Source: CAZCZR01 sp964503455
Lineage (GTDB): Bacteria; Bacillota; Clostridia; UBA1381
Direction of reading: 5' to 3'
DNA: 59,829 nt
NCBI GenBank assembly: GCA_964503455.1
Contig: CAZCZR010000002.1
Location: 1-59,829 of the forward strand
Shown here: piece after piece, positions 17,030 to 25,968 of the stretch
Numbering within the stretch: position 1 is the stretch's first letter
How the letters are laid out: each line of letters starts with the position of its first letter
The notes under the pieces: generated by a model
The model's input: the letters and a program-made list of their open reading frames with translations, nothing else
Database searches by the model: none
What the model was told of the DNA's origin: nothing
Translations under genes and position numbers: made by a program

Positions 17030-18409
17030 TTGAAAGCCGAAGCACACAGCCTTAAAGCCGGAAAACCAAAATACAGAAAAGAAGTGATACGCTCCGTAAC
17101 GGATATGGCGTGGCCCGCGATAGTGGAGTCGTTCTTTTTCGCGTTTGCGGGACTTATAGACTCTCTTATGGTAAGCTCGCTGGGAGCCGCTGCCGTGGCG
17201 GCGGTGGGTCTTACGACGCAGCCGAAATTTCTGGGACTTTCTCTGTTTGTGGCGCTTAATATAGCAATATCCGCCATAGTGGCGCGCAGACGCGGCGAGA
17301 AAAAAGCCGATGAGGCAAACAGGCTTTTATATACCGCTATAGTGTTCATACTTATCGCGTCGGCTGTTTTGAGCGTCCTGTTTGTGGCTTTTGCTCCGCA
17401 GATAATAAGTCTTTGCGGCTCGACAGAGGAAACTCATTCAAGCGCGGTGCTTTACTACCGCATCATTATGGGCGGCATGATATTCAACTGCATACAAATG
17501 GGTATCAACGCGGCGCAGCGCGGCGCGGGCAACACCAAGATTACCATGCGCACCAACTTAACATCAAGCGCCGTCAACATCGCCGCGAACTATCTTCTTA
17601 TAAACGGTCACCTCGGCTTTCCGGCGCTCGGCATCAAGGGCGCGGCGTTGGCAACGGTGTTAGGCACTGTGGTAGCAAGCGTTATGAGCGTTATATCCAT
17701 ATTCAAGGCCGACGGCTTTATCAGCATACCTTACATAATAAAGCACAGAATAAAGCCGGCATGGTCGGCATTTGCCGCGCTTGTGAGAGTCGGCTACAGC
17801 GTGTTTTTTGAGCAGATACTTATGCGTATAGGCTTTATGCTAACCGCCGTAATGGCGGCAAAGCAAGGCACCGACGCAATGGCGGCTCATCAGGTGGGAA
17901 TGAATATAATGGGACTGTCCTTCGCTTTCGGAGACGGACTTCAGGCGACTGCCGTCGCTCTGATCGGAAGGAGCCTGGGCGCGGGAGATAAGGAGCTTGC
18001 CAAGGAATACGGCAGCACCTGCAGGATGATAGGCTTTGTAATATCAATATTTCTCGCGGCGATATACTTCTTCGGCGCGGGTATGCTTATGCGGCTGTTC
18101 TTTGACGAGGAGCATATTGTCGCTATAGGCGTAAACATAATGCGGCTGATTATATTTATCGTTTTGTTCCAGGTGCAGCAGGTTGTGTATATGGGCTGCC
18201 TGAGAGGCGCGGGCGATACGCTCTATACCGCCGTTGCTTCCATGATATCCGTTACCGTTATAAGGACGGTGGTATCATACGTATGCGGCTACACGCTCGG
18301 CTGGGGCATTATAGGCATATGGATGGGAGTATTCGGCGATCAGTTCTCGCGGTATATATTCGCGGCGGCGCGCTTCAAGCGCGGCAAATGGACGGATATA
18401 AAAATTTGA
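17030..18409 (+). CDS. MATE family efflux transporter
   Basis: An inner-membrane multidrug and toxin extrusion transporter driven by Na+ or H+. The 459-residue protein has twelve hydrophobic segments in two related halves, with AWPAIVESFFFAFAGLIDSL opening the first half and QMGINAAQRGAGNTKI and YMGCLRGAGDTLY as the matching mid-half loops. The start is TTG at 17030 after GGGGGAT; no better ATG lies upstream. It follows the CDF gene by 45 bp on the same strand. The substrate cannot be inferred. Confidence 0.93.
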   Translation: MKAEAHSLKAGKPKYRKEVIRSVTDMAWPAIVESFFFAFAGLIDSLMVSSLGAAAVAAVGLTTQPKFLGLSLFVALNIAISAIVARRRGEKKADEANRLLYTAIVFILIASAVLSVLFVAFAPQIISLCGSTEETHSSAVLYYRIIMGGMIFNCIQMGINAAQRGAGNTKITMRTNLTSSAVNIAANYLLINGHLGFPALGIKGAALATVLGTVVASVMSVISIFKADGFISIPYIIKHRIKPAWSAFAALVRVGYSVFFEQILMRIGFMLTAVMAAKQGTDAMAAHQVGMNIMGLSFAFGDGLQATAVALIGRSLGAGDKELAKEYGSTCRMIGFVISIFLAAIYFFGAGMLMRLFFDEEHIVAIGVNIMRLIIFIVLFQVQQVVYMGCLRGAGDTLYTAVASMISVTVIRTVVSYVCGYTLGWGIIGIWMGVFGDQFSRYIFAAARFKRGKWTDIKI

Positions 18410-18469
18410 CACGCGTGTATAAAAAGCAGCGTATTTTTCAAAAAATCGTATTTTTTTCCTTTTTTTATC

Positions 18470-18508
18470 TTTACAACCTCGTTATTTTGTAATATAATGA
18501 GGTTGTAA
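18470..18508 (+). promoter_or_regulatory. NCS2 promoter embedded in a perfect 10-bp palindrome
   Basis: TTTACA (18470-18475), 17 bp, TATAAT (18493-18498) is a near-consensus sigma-A promoter. TTACAACCTC (18471-18480) and its exact reverse complement GAGGTTGTAA (18499-18508) flank the spacer and -10 box. An operator covering the whole core promoter implies a dedicated repressor, probably purine-responsive given the gene. The leader is only about 30 nt, too short for a purine riboswitch. Confidence 0.75.
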
Positions 18509-18537
18509 TTATTTATAAGAAAGGATGGTTATCATCA

Positions 18538-19956
18538 ATGAAAACGACAAAAACCGACATGGCGGCTTACAGCTTTACCGGCAAGCTGTCCTTGTCAAAG
18601 GCGATACCTCTCGGTCTGCAGCACGTGCTTGCGATGTTCGTGGGTAATCTGACCCCTATCCTGATCATCACCGCCGCCTGCTCTTTAGGCGGTGAAATAC
18701 AGGTAAGCCTTCTTCAAAACGCCATGATCGTAGCCGGTCTTGTGACTTTGCTTCAGCTTTTTGCGATAGGTCCTATCGGAGGAAAGGTTCCTATCGTAAT
18801 GGGTACAAGCTCCGGCTTTATAGGTGTGTGCAACAGCGTTGCCGCCACCATGGGCGGAGGCGTGCTTGCTTACGGAGCTATCATGGGCGCATCGCTCATA
18901 GGCGGTCTTTTTGAAACGGTACTCGGATTTTTCTTAAAGCCGCTGCGCAGATTTTTCCCGTCGGTCGTAACGGGTACGGTAGTGCTTTCGATAGGTCTTT
19001 CGCTTATCGCGGTAGGCATAAACTCCTTCGGAGGCGGCTCCGGCGTCAATGACTTCGGCTCGATGGAAAACATACTTCTTGCGCTGTTCGTGCTTGCGGT
19101 GATACTCTTTTTCAAGCACTGGACAAAGGGCATTTTAAGCTCGTCGTCAATACTTATAGGCATACTCGCCGGATACGCGGCGGCATTTGTTATGGGAATG
19201 GTACTTCCCACCACGGGCGTTACTGCCGAGGGTGTAGAGTACACCAAAGCATGGGTGCTTAACTGGGACAAGGTTGCCGAGGCAAGCTGGTTTGCCATTC
19301 CGAAGATAATGCCCGTAAAGATAGTGTTCGACTTAAGAGCGATACTTCCCATAATGGTAATGTTCGTGGTAACCGCCGTTGAAACGGTGGGCGACATATC
19401 GGGCGTTATGGAAGGCGGCGCGGGCAGAGAGGCTACCGACAAGGAGCTTTCGGGCGGAGTTGCCTGCGACGGCATAGGCTCGTCGATCGCGTCTGTATTC
19501 GGCGTGCTTCCCAACACCTCGTTCAGTCAAAATGTGGGACTTGTCGCGATGACTAAGATAGTCAACAGGACGGCTCTCGCGGCGGGCGCTGTGTTCCTGA
19601 TACTTTGCGGTCTTATTCCCAAGCTCGGCGCGCTGGTTTCGATAATGCCGCAGTCGGTACTCGGCGGCGCTGCCGTTATGATGTTCTCCTCAATCGTTGT
19701 AAGCGGCATACAGCTTATAATGAAAGGCCCCATGACACCGAGAAATCTTACGATCATATCGGTTGCCCTGGGCGTAGGCTACGGCATGGGCGCAAATTCG
19801 GGCATACTTGCTCACGCGCCTCAGTTCATAAGCCTTATATTCGGCGGCTCCGGTATAGTTCCGGCGGCGTTCGTTGCCATACTTCTCAACATTATCCTCC
19901 CCAAGGATAAAAAGGATGTTCCCGTATCAGCGGACGCGGGTACTGATGTTAAGTAA
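18538..19956 (+). CDS. NCS2 family nucleobase permease (xanthine/urate type)
   Basis: A membrane symporter of 472 residues with about fourteen hydrophobic segments. The family signature ETVGDISGVMEG and the substrate motif QNVGLVAMTK (within NTSFSQNVGLV) match xanthine and uric acid carriers (PbuX, UacT, UapA type) rather than uracil carriers. It starts at ATG 18538 behind AGAAAGG. It opens a purine module, with xanthine dehydrogenase and xanthine phosphoribosyltransferase downstream, so it probably imports xanthine or urate for catabolism or salvage. Its last 30 bp overlap the 3' end of the convergent MocA-like gene. Confidence 0.92.
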   Translation: MKTTKTDMAAYSFTGKLSLSKAIPLGLQHVLAMFVGNLTPILIITAACSLGGEIQVSLLQNAMIVAGLVTLLQLFAIGPIGGKVPIVMGTSSGFIGVCNSVAATMGGGVLAYGAIMGASLIGGLFETVLGFFLKPLRRFFPSVVTGTVVLSIGLSLIAVGINSFGGGSGVNDFGSMENILLALFVLAVILFFKHWTKGILSSSSILIGILAGYAAAFVMGMVLPTTGVTAEGVEYTKAWVLNWDKVAEASWFAIPKIMPVKIVFDLRAILPIMVMFVVTAVETVGDISGVMEGGAGREATDKELSGGVACDGIGSSIASVFGVLPNTSFSQNVGLVAMTKIVNRTALAAGAVFLILCGLIPKLGALVSIMPQSVLGGAAVMMFSSIVVSGIQLIMKGPMTPRNLTIISVALGVGYGMGANSGILAHAPQFISLIFGGSGIVPAAFVAILLNIILPKDKKDVPVSADAGTDVK

Positions 19957-20544
19957 CCGCTCCAGATCATCGCGGGTGTCCGCGTCATAAAGCTCATAAC
20001 CGTTCCGGACAGGTATTTCCCTCACCCGTCCGGAGCTTTTTTTCATGTATTTTTTTATAAGATACCCTCCGCCGAAGCCTTTCGGCAGATTTTCAAGCTC
20101 CGCGTACATCGACCTCGGAAATATCACCGGCGCGCCCGCGCCCTCGGAGGAGGCAAGCCTGCATATGCAGTCGGGATGCTCCGAAAAATCCGCCGCAAGC
20201 GCTCTGACGCTTTCCTCGCTCAAAAGCGGCTGATCCGCCGGCATAAAGCAGCAGCCGCCGGTGTCCGCCACGGCACGCACGCCTATCCTCACCGTGTCGC
20301 TTCTGTCGGGGAGATTATGCAAAATGCAGTCTACGCCGTTTTTTTTACATAGCGCCTCAAAATCCGGATTCCTTGTCACGGCGACGGCTTTTGAAAAAGC
20401 GCCGCAGCCGGCAAGCTTCAGCGCATACTCCGAAAGCGGCATCCCGCGAAACGGCGCGAACAGCTTGCCCCCGCCGAAGCGCTTCCCCTCTCCCGACGCC
20501 ATTACCACGCAGCCTATCCCGCGCGATTTTGAAATATTCTCCAT
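19927..20544 (-). CDS. MocA-like molybdenum cofactor nucleotidyltransferase
   Basis: A member of the MobA/MocA fold that attaches CMP (or GMP) to molybdopterin. The 205-residue protein has the nucleotide loop MASGEGKRFGGGKL at its N-terminus and the metal-binding FMPADQPLLS segment, followed by GAGAPVIFPRSM. MocA-type enzymes make molybdopterin cytosine dinucleotide for xanthine dehydrogenase family enzymes, and the dehydrogenase lies divergently upstream. ATG 20544 has GAGGAG 9 nt upstream; the ATG at 20553 directly abuts that site. The 3' end overlaps the NCS2 gene tail to tail by 30 bp. Confidence 0.85.
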   Translation of the reverse strand: MENISKSRGIGCVVMASGEGKRFGGGKLFAPFRGMPLSEYALKLAGCGAFSKAVAVTRNPDFEALCKKNGVDCILHNLPDRSDTVRIGVRAVADTGGCCFMPADQPLLSEESVRALAADFSEHPDCICRLASSEGAGAPVIFPRSMYAELENLPKGFGGGYLIKKYMKKSSGRVREIPVRNGYELYDADTRDDLERLLNISTRVR

Positions 20545-20649
20545 ACATCTCATCTCCTCTGCAATACGGCATTTGAAAATATGTGATTTTGCGGTGTCTT
20601 GTCATAACGCCATTATATCAAACCGCGCGGGGTTTTTCAACATCAATAA

Positions 20650-20717
20650 CAAATTTCGTCAAAAAATTGTTGTTTTTTTATTTTTATGTTGAAATTTGCT
20701 TGTATTTATGATAAAAT
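20650..20717 (+). promoter_or_regulatory. Promoter of the xanthine dehydrogenase operon
   Basis: TTGAAA (20689-20694), a 17-bp spacer and TAAAAT (20712-20717) form a good sigma-A promoter about 60 bp before the first gene. An inverted repeat, CAAATTTC (20650-20657) and GAAATTTG (20691-20698), overlaps the -35. In such AT-rich DNA it may be chance, but it could be an operator. Confidence 0.65.
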
Positions 20718-20780
20718 CTATATTAATATATTGAGTTTTGCGGCTGCCGTGCCGCGGACTGAAATAAGGAGAAAATGACT

Positions 20781-21557
20781 ATGTTTTCTGCAAAAAATTA
20801 TATTGCGGCGCAGTCGCCGGAGGAGGCGTGGACCCTTAACAAGAAACGCCGCAACAAAATCCTCGGCGGTATGCTGTGGCTCAAAATGGAAAATATAACC
20901 CTTGACACGGTCATCGACATTTCCCGTCTGGGGCTTGACACGATCGAGGAAACCGAAAATGAATTTATTATCGGCGCCTGTGTCACCTTGGGCGCGCTTG
21001 AGGCTCACGCGGGATTTACCTCGTACACACAGGGCGCGTTTCGCGACGCAGTATGCCATATAGTCGGGGTGCAGTTCCGCAACCTTGCGACCGTCGGCGG
21101 CAGCGTTTTCGGGCGCTACGGCTTTTCGGACGTTCTGACCGTGCTTTTGTGCATGGATACATACGTTGAGCTTTACGAGGGCGGCACCGTCGCTCTTGCG
21201 GATTTTGCAAGGAGGAAGCCGGACAACGATCTTCTTATGAGGATTATAGTCAAAAAAGAGGAGGCGCGGTTTATGTATCAGTCGGTGCGCAATTCGGCGA
21301 CGGATTTTCCGGTGCTTGCCTGCGCGTCGTCGGCAAGGGGAAACATGATACGCACCGCAGTCGGAGCGCGTCCGGCAAGGGCCGCTTTGGCGGCTGACAC
21401 GGCTATGGATAAAACGGACGCTCGGAAATACGCCGGCTTTATCCGCGAAAGCTTTTCCTTCGGCTCGAATATGCGCGCCTCCGCCGAATACAGGCGGCAT
21501 CTGGCGGGCGTTCTTGCCGAAAGAGCGTTTGTAAAGCTCGGAGGTGACGCGGTATGA
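20781..21557 (+). CDS. Xanthine dehydrogenase family FAD-binding subunit
   Basis: This subunit passes electrons from the iron-sulfur subunit to FAD/NAD in the molybdenum hydroxylase complex. The 258-residue protein has the N-terminal PCMH-type fold (KILGGMLWL, FIIGACVTLGALE), the flavin motif ATVGGSVFGRYGFSD, and a C-terminal CO-dehydrogenase flavoprotein-like domain ending in YRRHLAGVLAERA. It is slightly short for the family (about 270-290). ATG 20781 has AAGGAG 9 nt upstream; the ATG at 20775 is only 3 nt away. The stop overlaps the next start (ATGA at 21554). Confidence 0.9.
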   Translation: MFSAKNYIAAQSPEEAWTLNKKRRNKILGGMLWLKMENITLDTVIDISRLGLDTIEETENEFIIGACVTLGALEAHAGFTSYTQGAFRDAVCHIVGVQFRNLATVGGSVFGRYGFSDVLTVLLCMDTYVELYEGGTVALADFARRKPDNDLLMRIIVKKEEARFMYQSVRNSATDFPVLACASSARGNMIRTAVGARPARAALAADTAMDKTDARKYAGFIRESFSFGSNMRASAEYRRHLAGVLAERAFVKLGGDAV

Positions 21558-22012
21558 ACATATCCTTTACTTTAAACGGAAAGAAAATAAAAGCCGACAT
21601 CGCGGCGGACACGATACTTCTTGATCTGCTGCGTGAGCGCGGATGCTACAGCGTCAAGCGCGGCTGCGACACGTCCAACTGCGGACTGTGTACCGTGTTT
21701 ATGAACGAAAAGCCGGTGCTTTCCTGCTCGGTGCTTGCCGCAAGAGCGGACGGAGCCGATATTGTAACGCTTGAGGGACTGCAAAAGGAAGCGTATGAAT
21801 TTGGGGAGTTTATAGCCGATCAGGGCGCGGAGCAGTGCGGCTTCTGCAATCCCGGCTTCGTTATGAACACCCTCGCGCTTTTAAGAGAGAACCCCGACCC
21901 GACAGACGAGGAGATAAAAGCGTTCCTGTCGGGCAATCTGTGCCGCTGCTCCGGATACGAGGGGCAGCTTCGCGGGATAAAAAATTATCTGAAATGGAGG
22001 AATGAGCGATGA
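21554..22012 (+). CDS. Xanthine dehydrogenase family [2Fe-2S] subunit
   Basis: A 152-residue electron-transfer subunit with two [2Fe-2S] sites. The N-terminal plant-ferredoxin-type site uses the CDTSNCGLC cysteines plus the cysteine in PVLSC. The C-terminal helical site uses CGFCNPG and CRCSGY. It sits between the FAD and molybdenum subunits with ATGA overlaps at both ends (21554 and 22009), which points to fixed stoichiometry by translational coupling. Confidence 0.95.
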   Translation: MNISFTLNGKKIKADIAADTILLDLLRERGCYSVKRGCDTSNCGLCTVFMNEKPVLSCSVLAARADGADIVTLEGLQKEAYEFGEFIADQGAEQCGFCNPGFVMNTLALLRENPDPTDEEIKAFLSGNLCRCSGYEGQLRGIKNYLKWRNER

Positions 22013-24300
22013 AGTCTGTAAACCAGCCGGTCAGAAAAAAAGACGCGATGCAGCTTCTTACGGGGCAGCCGGTCTATACGGACGACATAGCTCCCAAGGA
22101 CTGCCTTACTGTAAAGCTCCTGCGCTCGCCTCACCCGAACGCGATAATAGAGGAAATCAACACAGCCATAGCCTATAAGGTTGACGGTATCGAAGCCATA
22201 TATACGTGGGAGGACATTCCCGCAAACGCAAGGCGCTTCACTCTCGCCGGTCAGACCTATCCCGAAGCAAGTCCCTATGACCGTCTTATCCTCGACCGCC
22301 ATGTGCGTTTTGTCGGCGATCCCGTGGCGATCATAGCCGGACGCGATGAGAAATGCGTTGACAGGGCAATAGCGCTCATAAAGGTAAAGTACAATGTTTT
22401 AAAGCCTCTGCTCGATTTCAGAAAGGCAAAGGACAACGATATACTCGTCCACCCTGAGGACAACTGGGAAACCCTTGCGCCTGTGGGCGCCGACAACAAG
22501 CGCAATCTGTGCGCTCATGACGAGTCCTCAAGCGGGGATATTGACGCCGTTTTATCGGACTGCGATATAGTTCTCGACAGGACGTATCACACAAAAGCCG
22601 CTCAGCAGACAATGATGGAGACCTTCCGCACCTTCTGCACCATAGACACCTACGGCAGGCTGAATGTTGTAAGCTCGACACAGATCGTGTTCCATTGCAG
22701 GCGGATCGTCGCCAATGCGCTTGGCATACCCAAATCCAAGGTGAGAGTGCGCAAGCCGCGTATAGGCGGAGGCTTCGGGGCGAAGCAGACCGCCATTTCG
22801 GAGATATACCCCGCGTTCGTCACATGGAAAACGAAAAAGCCTTCCAAAATAATCTTTTCGCGCCGCGAAACACAGACCGCGTCCTCGCCGAGGCATGAAA
22901 TGGAATTGCGCGTTCGCATAGGCGCTATGAAAAGCGGGATCATACGCGGCATTGATCTGTACACGCTTTCAAACACGGGCGCCTACGGGGAACACGGCCC
23001 CACAACGGTAGGTCTTTCCGGTCATAAGTCGATACCTCTTTACGGCAAAGCCGAGGCGTTTCGGTTTATAAGCGATGTTGTATACACAAATATCCTCTCC
23101 GCCGGAGCTTACCGAGGCTACGGCGCCACACAGGGACTGTTCGCCGTCGAATCCGCCGTGAACGAGCTTGCCTCGATCCTCGGCATGGATCCCACGGTGC
23201 TGCGCGAGATGAACCTCGTGCGCGAGGGCGATCTTATGCCGGCGTACTATAACAGCATAAACACAAGCTGCGCTCTTGACAGATGCCTTGCGCGGGTCAA
23301 GGAGATGATACGCTGGGACGAGAAATATCCCTCGCGCGATATGGGCGGCGGCATTATACGCAGCGTCGGTATGGGTATGGCTATGCAAGGCTCGGGAATT
23401 TCGGGCATGGACGTAGGCTCCGCCACCATAAGGCTTGGCGACGAGGGCACTTACAATCTTATAATAGGCGCCGCCGATATGGGTACGGGCTGCGATACTA
23501 TCCTTGCCCAGATAGCCGCCGAAGCGCTTGAATGTCCGATCGAGAACATCTCGGTTTTCGGCGCGGACACCGACTCGTCGCCATACGATTCCGGCTCCTA
23601 CGCGTCAAGCACCACCTATGTCACGGGCAAGGCGACGGAAAAGTGCGCTCTTGAGCTTAAAGACCGCATATGCCGCCTCGGCGCTGAAATGCTCGGCGAG
23701 GAAAACGTTGAATTTGACGGAGAGGGCGTATTTGTCCCCGACACCGGCAAGCGCGTCACGCTTGCGGAGATAGCCGCAAGGTCCATGGACGGAAACGACA
23801 TAGCTCTCGCCGCTACATATACTCACAGCTCGCCATTGTCGCCGCCGCCGTTTATGGTGGGAGCCGCGGAAATCGAGGTGGACACAAATACCGGCGAGGT
23901 AAAGGTAATAGACTATGCCGCTGCGGTTGACTGCGGAACGCCCATAAATCCCAACCTCGCAAGAGTGCAGGCCGAGGGCGGCATCGTTCAGGGCATAGGC
24001 ATGGCGCTTACGGAGAATATGACCTACGGCGAAAACGGCAGGATATACGAAAATTCGCTTATGCAGTATAAGATACCGACACGCCTTGACATAGGAAAAA
24101 TAAGAGTGGAGTTTGAATCAAGCTATGAGAATGAGGGGCCTTTCGGAGCCAAGTCCATAGGAGAGGTCGTTATTAACACGCCGCTGCCGGCGATTGCCGA
24201 TGCGGTATACAACGCTATAGGTCATCGCTTTTACGAGCTGCCGATAACTCAGGAGCAGATCGCAATGGCGGTAAAACATCAGAAGGAGAAAACACTATGA
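22009..24300 (+). CDS. Xanthine dehydrogenase family molybdenum-binding subunit
   Basis: The catalytic subunit hydroxylates a purine or related heterocycle using water and the molybdenum cofactor. The 763-residue protein has the family's first domain (DDIAPKDCLTVKLLRSPHP), then cofactor segments RIGGGFGAKQ, AGAYRGYGATQG and GAADMGTGCDT. The C-terminal GPFGAKSIGEVVINTP carries the conserved catalytic Glu. Neighbouring xpt and the NCS2 carrier make hypoxanthine/xanthine the likely substrates, but related clusters act on other heterocycles. No in-frame TGA or other break is present. Confidence 0.93.
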   Translation: MKSVNQPVRKKDAMQLLTGQPVYTDDIAPKDCLTVKLLRSPHPNAIIEEINTAIAYKVDGIEAIYTWEDIPANARRFTLAGQTYPEASPYDRLILDRHVRFVGDPVAIIAGRDEKCVDRAIALIKVKYNVLKPLLDFRKAKDNDILVHPEDNWETLAPVGADNKRNLCAHDESSSGDIDAVLSDCDIVLDRTYHTKAAQQTMMETFRTFCTIDTYGRLNVVSSTQIVFHCRRIVANALGIPKSKVRVRKPRIGGGFGAKQTAISEIYPAFVTWKTKKPSKIIFSRRETQTASSPRHEMELRVRIGAMKSGIIRGIDLYTLSNTGAYGEHGPTTVGLSGHKSIPLYGKAEAFRFISDVVYTNILSAGAYRGYGATQGLFAVESAVNELASILGMDPTVLREMNLVREGDLMPAYYNSINTSCALDRCLARVKEMIRWDEKYPSRDMGGGIIRSVGMGMAMQGSGISGMDVGSATIRLGDEGTYNLIIGAADMGTGCDTILAQIAAEALECPIENISVFGADTDSSPYDSGSYASSTTYVTGKATEKCALELKDRICRLGAEMLGEENVEFDGEGVFVPDTGKRVTLAEIAARSMDGNDIALAATYTHSSPLSPPPFMVGAAEIEVDTNTGEVKVIDYAAAVDCGTPINPNLARVQAEGGIVQGIGMALTENMTYGENGRIYENSLMQYKIPTRLDIGKIRVEFESSYENEGPFGAKSIGEVVINTPLPAIADAVYNAIGHRFYELPITQEQIAMAVKHQKEKTL

Positions 24301-24875
24301 AGCTTTTAGAGGACAGAATACAGCGCGACGGCATAGTCCGCGCGGGAAATGTTTTAAAGGTAGACAGTTTTATCAATCATCAAATGGACGTAGAGCTTTT
24401 TTCGGATATGGCAAAGGAATGGAAGCGTCTTTTCGCGCTCAAGCCTATAAACAAGATCCTCACTATAGAAGCAAGCGGCATAGGCATAGCCGCCGTAGCC
24501 GCGCAGGAATTTAAGGTGCCTGTGGTGTTTGCAAAAAAATCCATGAGCGTCAACCTTGACGGCACAAATTACGCCACACGCATACAGTCCTTTACTCACA
24601 ACAGGGTGTATGACGTGATCGTATCGAAAAAATACCTTGACGAAAACGATCACCTGCTCATCATAGACGACTTCCTCGCCAACGGCTGCGCGCTGATGGG
24701 ACTTTTGGAGCTTGTCGAAGCAGCCGGAGCCACTGTGGAGGGAATAGGCATCGCTGTGGAAAAAGGCTTTCAGTCGGGCGGCAAGGTCATAAGAGAGCGC
24801 GGCTATCAGCTGGAATCCCTCGCGATCGTGGACTCCATGGACGCCGAAACCGGCAAGATCGTGTTCCGGCATTGA
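24297..24875 (+). CDS. xpt: Xanthine phosphoribosyltransferase
   Basis: Xpt makes XMP from xanthine and PRPP, feeding the GMP pathway. The 192-residue length is normal. It begins MKLLEDRIQRDGIV, has ILTIEASGIGIA in the N-terminal half, and LLIIDDFLANGCALMGLLE as the PRPP-binding loop. It is the last gene of the dehydrogenase operon, overlapping the molybdenum subunit by ATGA (24297-24300). This lets xanthine made or imported by the module be salvaged directly. Confidence 0.96.
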   Translation: MKLLEDRIQRDGIVRAGNVLKVDSFINHQMDVELFSDMAKEWKRLFALKPINKILTIEASGIGIAAVAAQEFKVPVVFAKKSMSVNLDGTNYATRIQSFTHNRVYDVIVSKKYLDENDHLLIIDDFLANGCALMGLLELVEAAGATVEGIGIAVEKGFQSGGKVIRERGYQLESLAIVDSMDAETGKIVFRH

Positions 24876-24881
24876 TACATC

Positions 24882-24911
24882 AGGGGACGGTGTTTTGCTT
24901 CGCCGTCCCCT
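24882..24911. terminator. Terminator hairpin between xpt and azlD
   Basis: AGGGGACGG (24882-24890) pairs perfectly with CCGTCCCCT (24903-24911), extendable by a G-U and a G-C pair inside. It lies between convergent genes and its right arm reaches the azlD stop codon. There is no long U-tract in either direction, so it may act as a bidirectional roadblock. Confidence 0.65.
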
Positions 24912-25218
24912 ACAGAATAAAAAGCTCGCACACAAGCACTGCCGCGCAGCAAAGCACCGCAACGCCGAAAAGTCCCGCGCCGAGCCATGCGGCAACAATC
25001 CCAACAGCCAGCGCAAGCAGTCCCGAAACGGGACTTTGTGTGGCGTGTATTATCGCGGGGAATGTCATCACCGCAAGCGTCACATACGGCACATAATACA
25101 GAAACGATTGTATGAAACGGTTTTTTATCGGCTTTCTTATAAGCGTCAGCGGCAGCACCCTTATCGCGTAGGAAACGGCCGCCATTATGAGGATATAAAC
25201 TGAAATACTATGCTTCAT
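24910..25218 (-). CDS. azlD: AzlD family branched-chain amino acid exporter subunit
   Basis: A 102-residue membrane protein with three to four helices and the AzlD pattern SYAIRVLPLTLIRK followed by FLYYVPYVTLAVMTFPAI. AzlD works with AzlC to export branched-chain amino acids or analogues. It overlaps azlC by 11 bp, as these pairs usually do. Confidence 0.92.
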   Translation of the reverse strand: MKHSISVYILIMAAVSYAIRVLPLTLIRKPIKNRFIQSFLYYVPYVTLAVMTFPAIIHATQSPVSGLLALAVGIVAAWLGAGLFGVAVLCCAAVLVCELFIL

Positions 25219-25957
25219 CGCTGTCCTCCGCTTCCTGTGTCACCGGACGTATCAGCGCCGCGGCGGACGCTATAACGACTGTCAGTATTATAGTTCTCGT
25301 GCCCTCGGAAAGCGACGACACCGCAGGCAGCTCCGCCGCCGCCAAGCTCGCCGCAAAGCATACCGCGACTATTACAGCCACAAACCTGTTCTCTTTCGAC
25401 GGCGGTATTATAACCGCCAGAAACATTCCGTAAAGCGCCACGCCCAGCGCGCTGACTATTCTTGCGGGAAGAATATTGCCCGCCATTGTTCCGAGCGCAG
25501 TGCCGACCGACCATCCCGGCAGCGCCATCAGCATTACTCCGTATACATACGCGGGGTTTACATACCCCGGACGCGCTATGGTAACGCCGAATATCTCGTC
25601 CGTTACGTCAAAGCCTATGATAAGACGGTGTATCAGAGCGGTTCCCGGCGCCATGCGCTGACTAAGGGCGCAGCTCATCAGAAGATAGCGCGCGTTCGCT
25701 ATAAGCATTACCGCCGCAAGCTCCAAATATGCCGCGTTTGCCGCTATAGACGTAAATCCGGCGTATTCCCCCGCCGAGGCATTACACAGAAGGCTTGCGA
25801 TAAATCCCTGCAGCGGCGTAAGACCCGCGTTTTTCGCGGTGATGCCCAACGAAAACGACACCGCCAGATACCCAAGCCCTATCGGTATGCCGTCCCTCAC
25901 TCCCTCGCCAAGCACTTTCAGTGTACGCGGGGAATTATGTAAAGTATTTGTTTTCAT
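25208..25957 (-). CDS. azlC: AzlC family branched-chain amino acid exporter subunit
   Basis: A 249-residue membrane protein, the large subunit of the AzlCD exporter. It has the family segments GIPIGLGYLAVSFSLGI, SLLCNASAGEYAG, ARYLLMSCALSQR and FDVTDEIFG. AAGGGGA precedes the ATG at 25957. It follows the YczE-like gene by 11 bp and is probably part of the same transcript. Confidence 0.94.
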   Translation of the reverse strand: MKTNTLHNSPRTLKVLGEGVRDGIPIGLGYLAVSFSLGITAKNAGLTPLQGFIASLLCNASAGEYAGFTSIAANAAYLELAAVMLIANARYLLMSCALSQRMAPGTALIHRLIIGFDVTDEIFGVTIARPGYVNPAYVYGVMLMALPGWSVGTALGTMAGNILPARIVSALGVALYGMFLAVIIPPSKENRFVAVIVAVCFAASLAAAELPAVSSLSEGTRTIILTVVIASAAALIRPVTQEAEDSDEA

Positions 25958-25968
25958 ATAAAATCCCC

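Noticed and set aside
18410..18537. Purine riboswitch upstream of the NCS2 permease
   Set aside because: The predicted start site leaves a leader of about 30 nt, and the conserved aptamer loops are missing.
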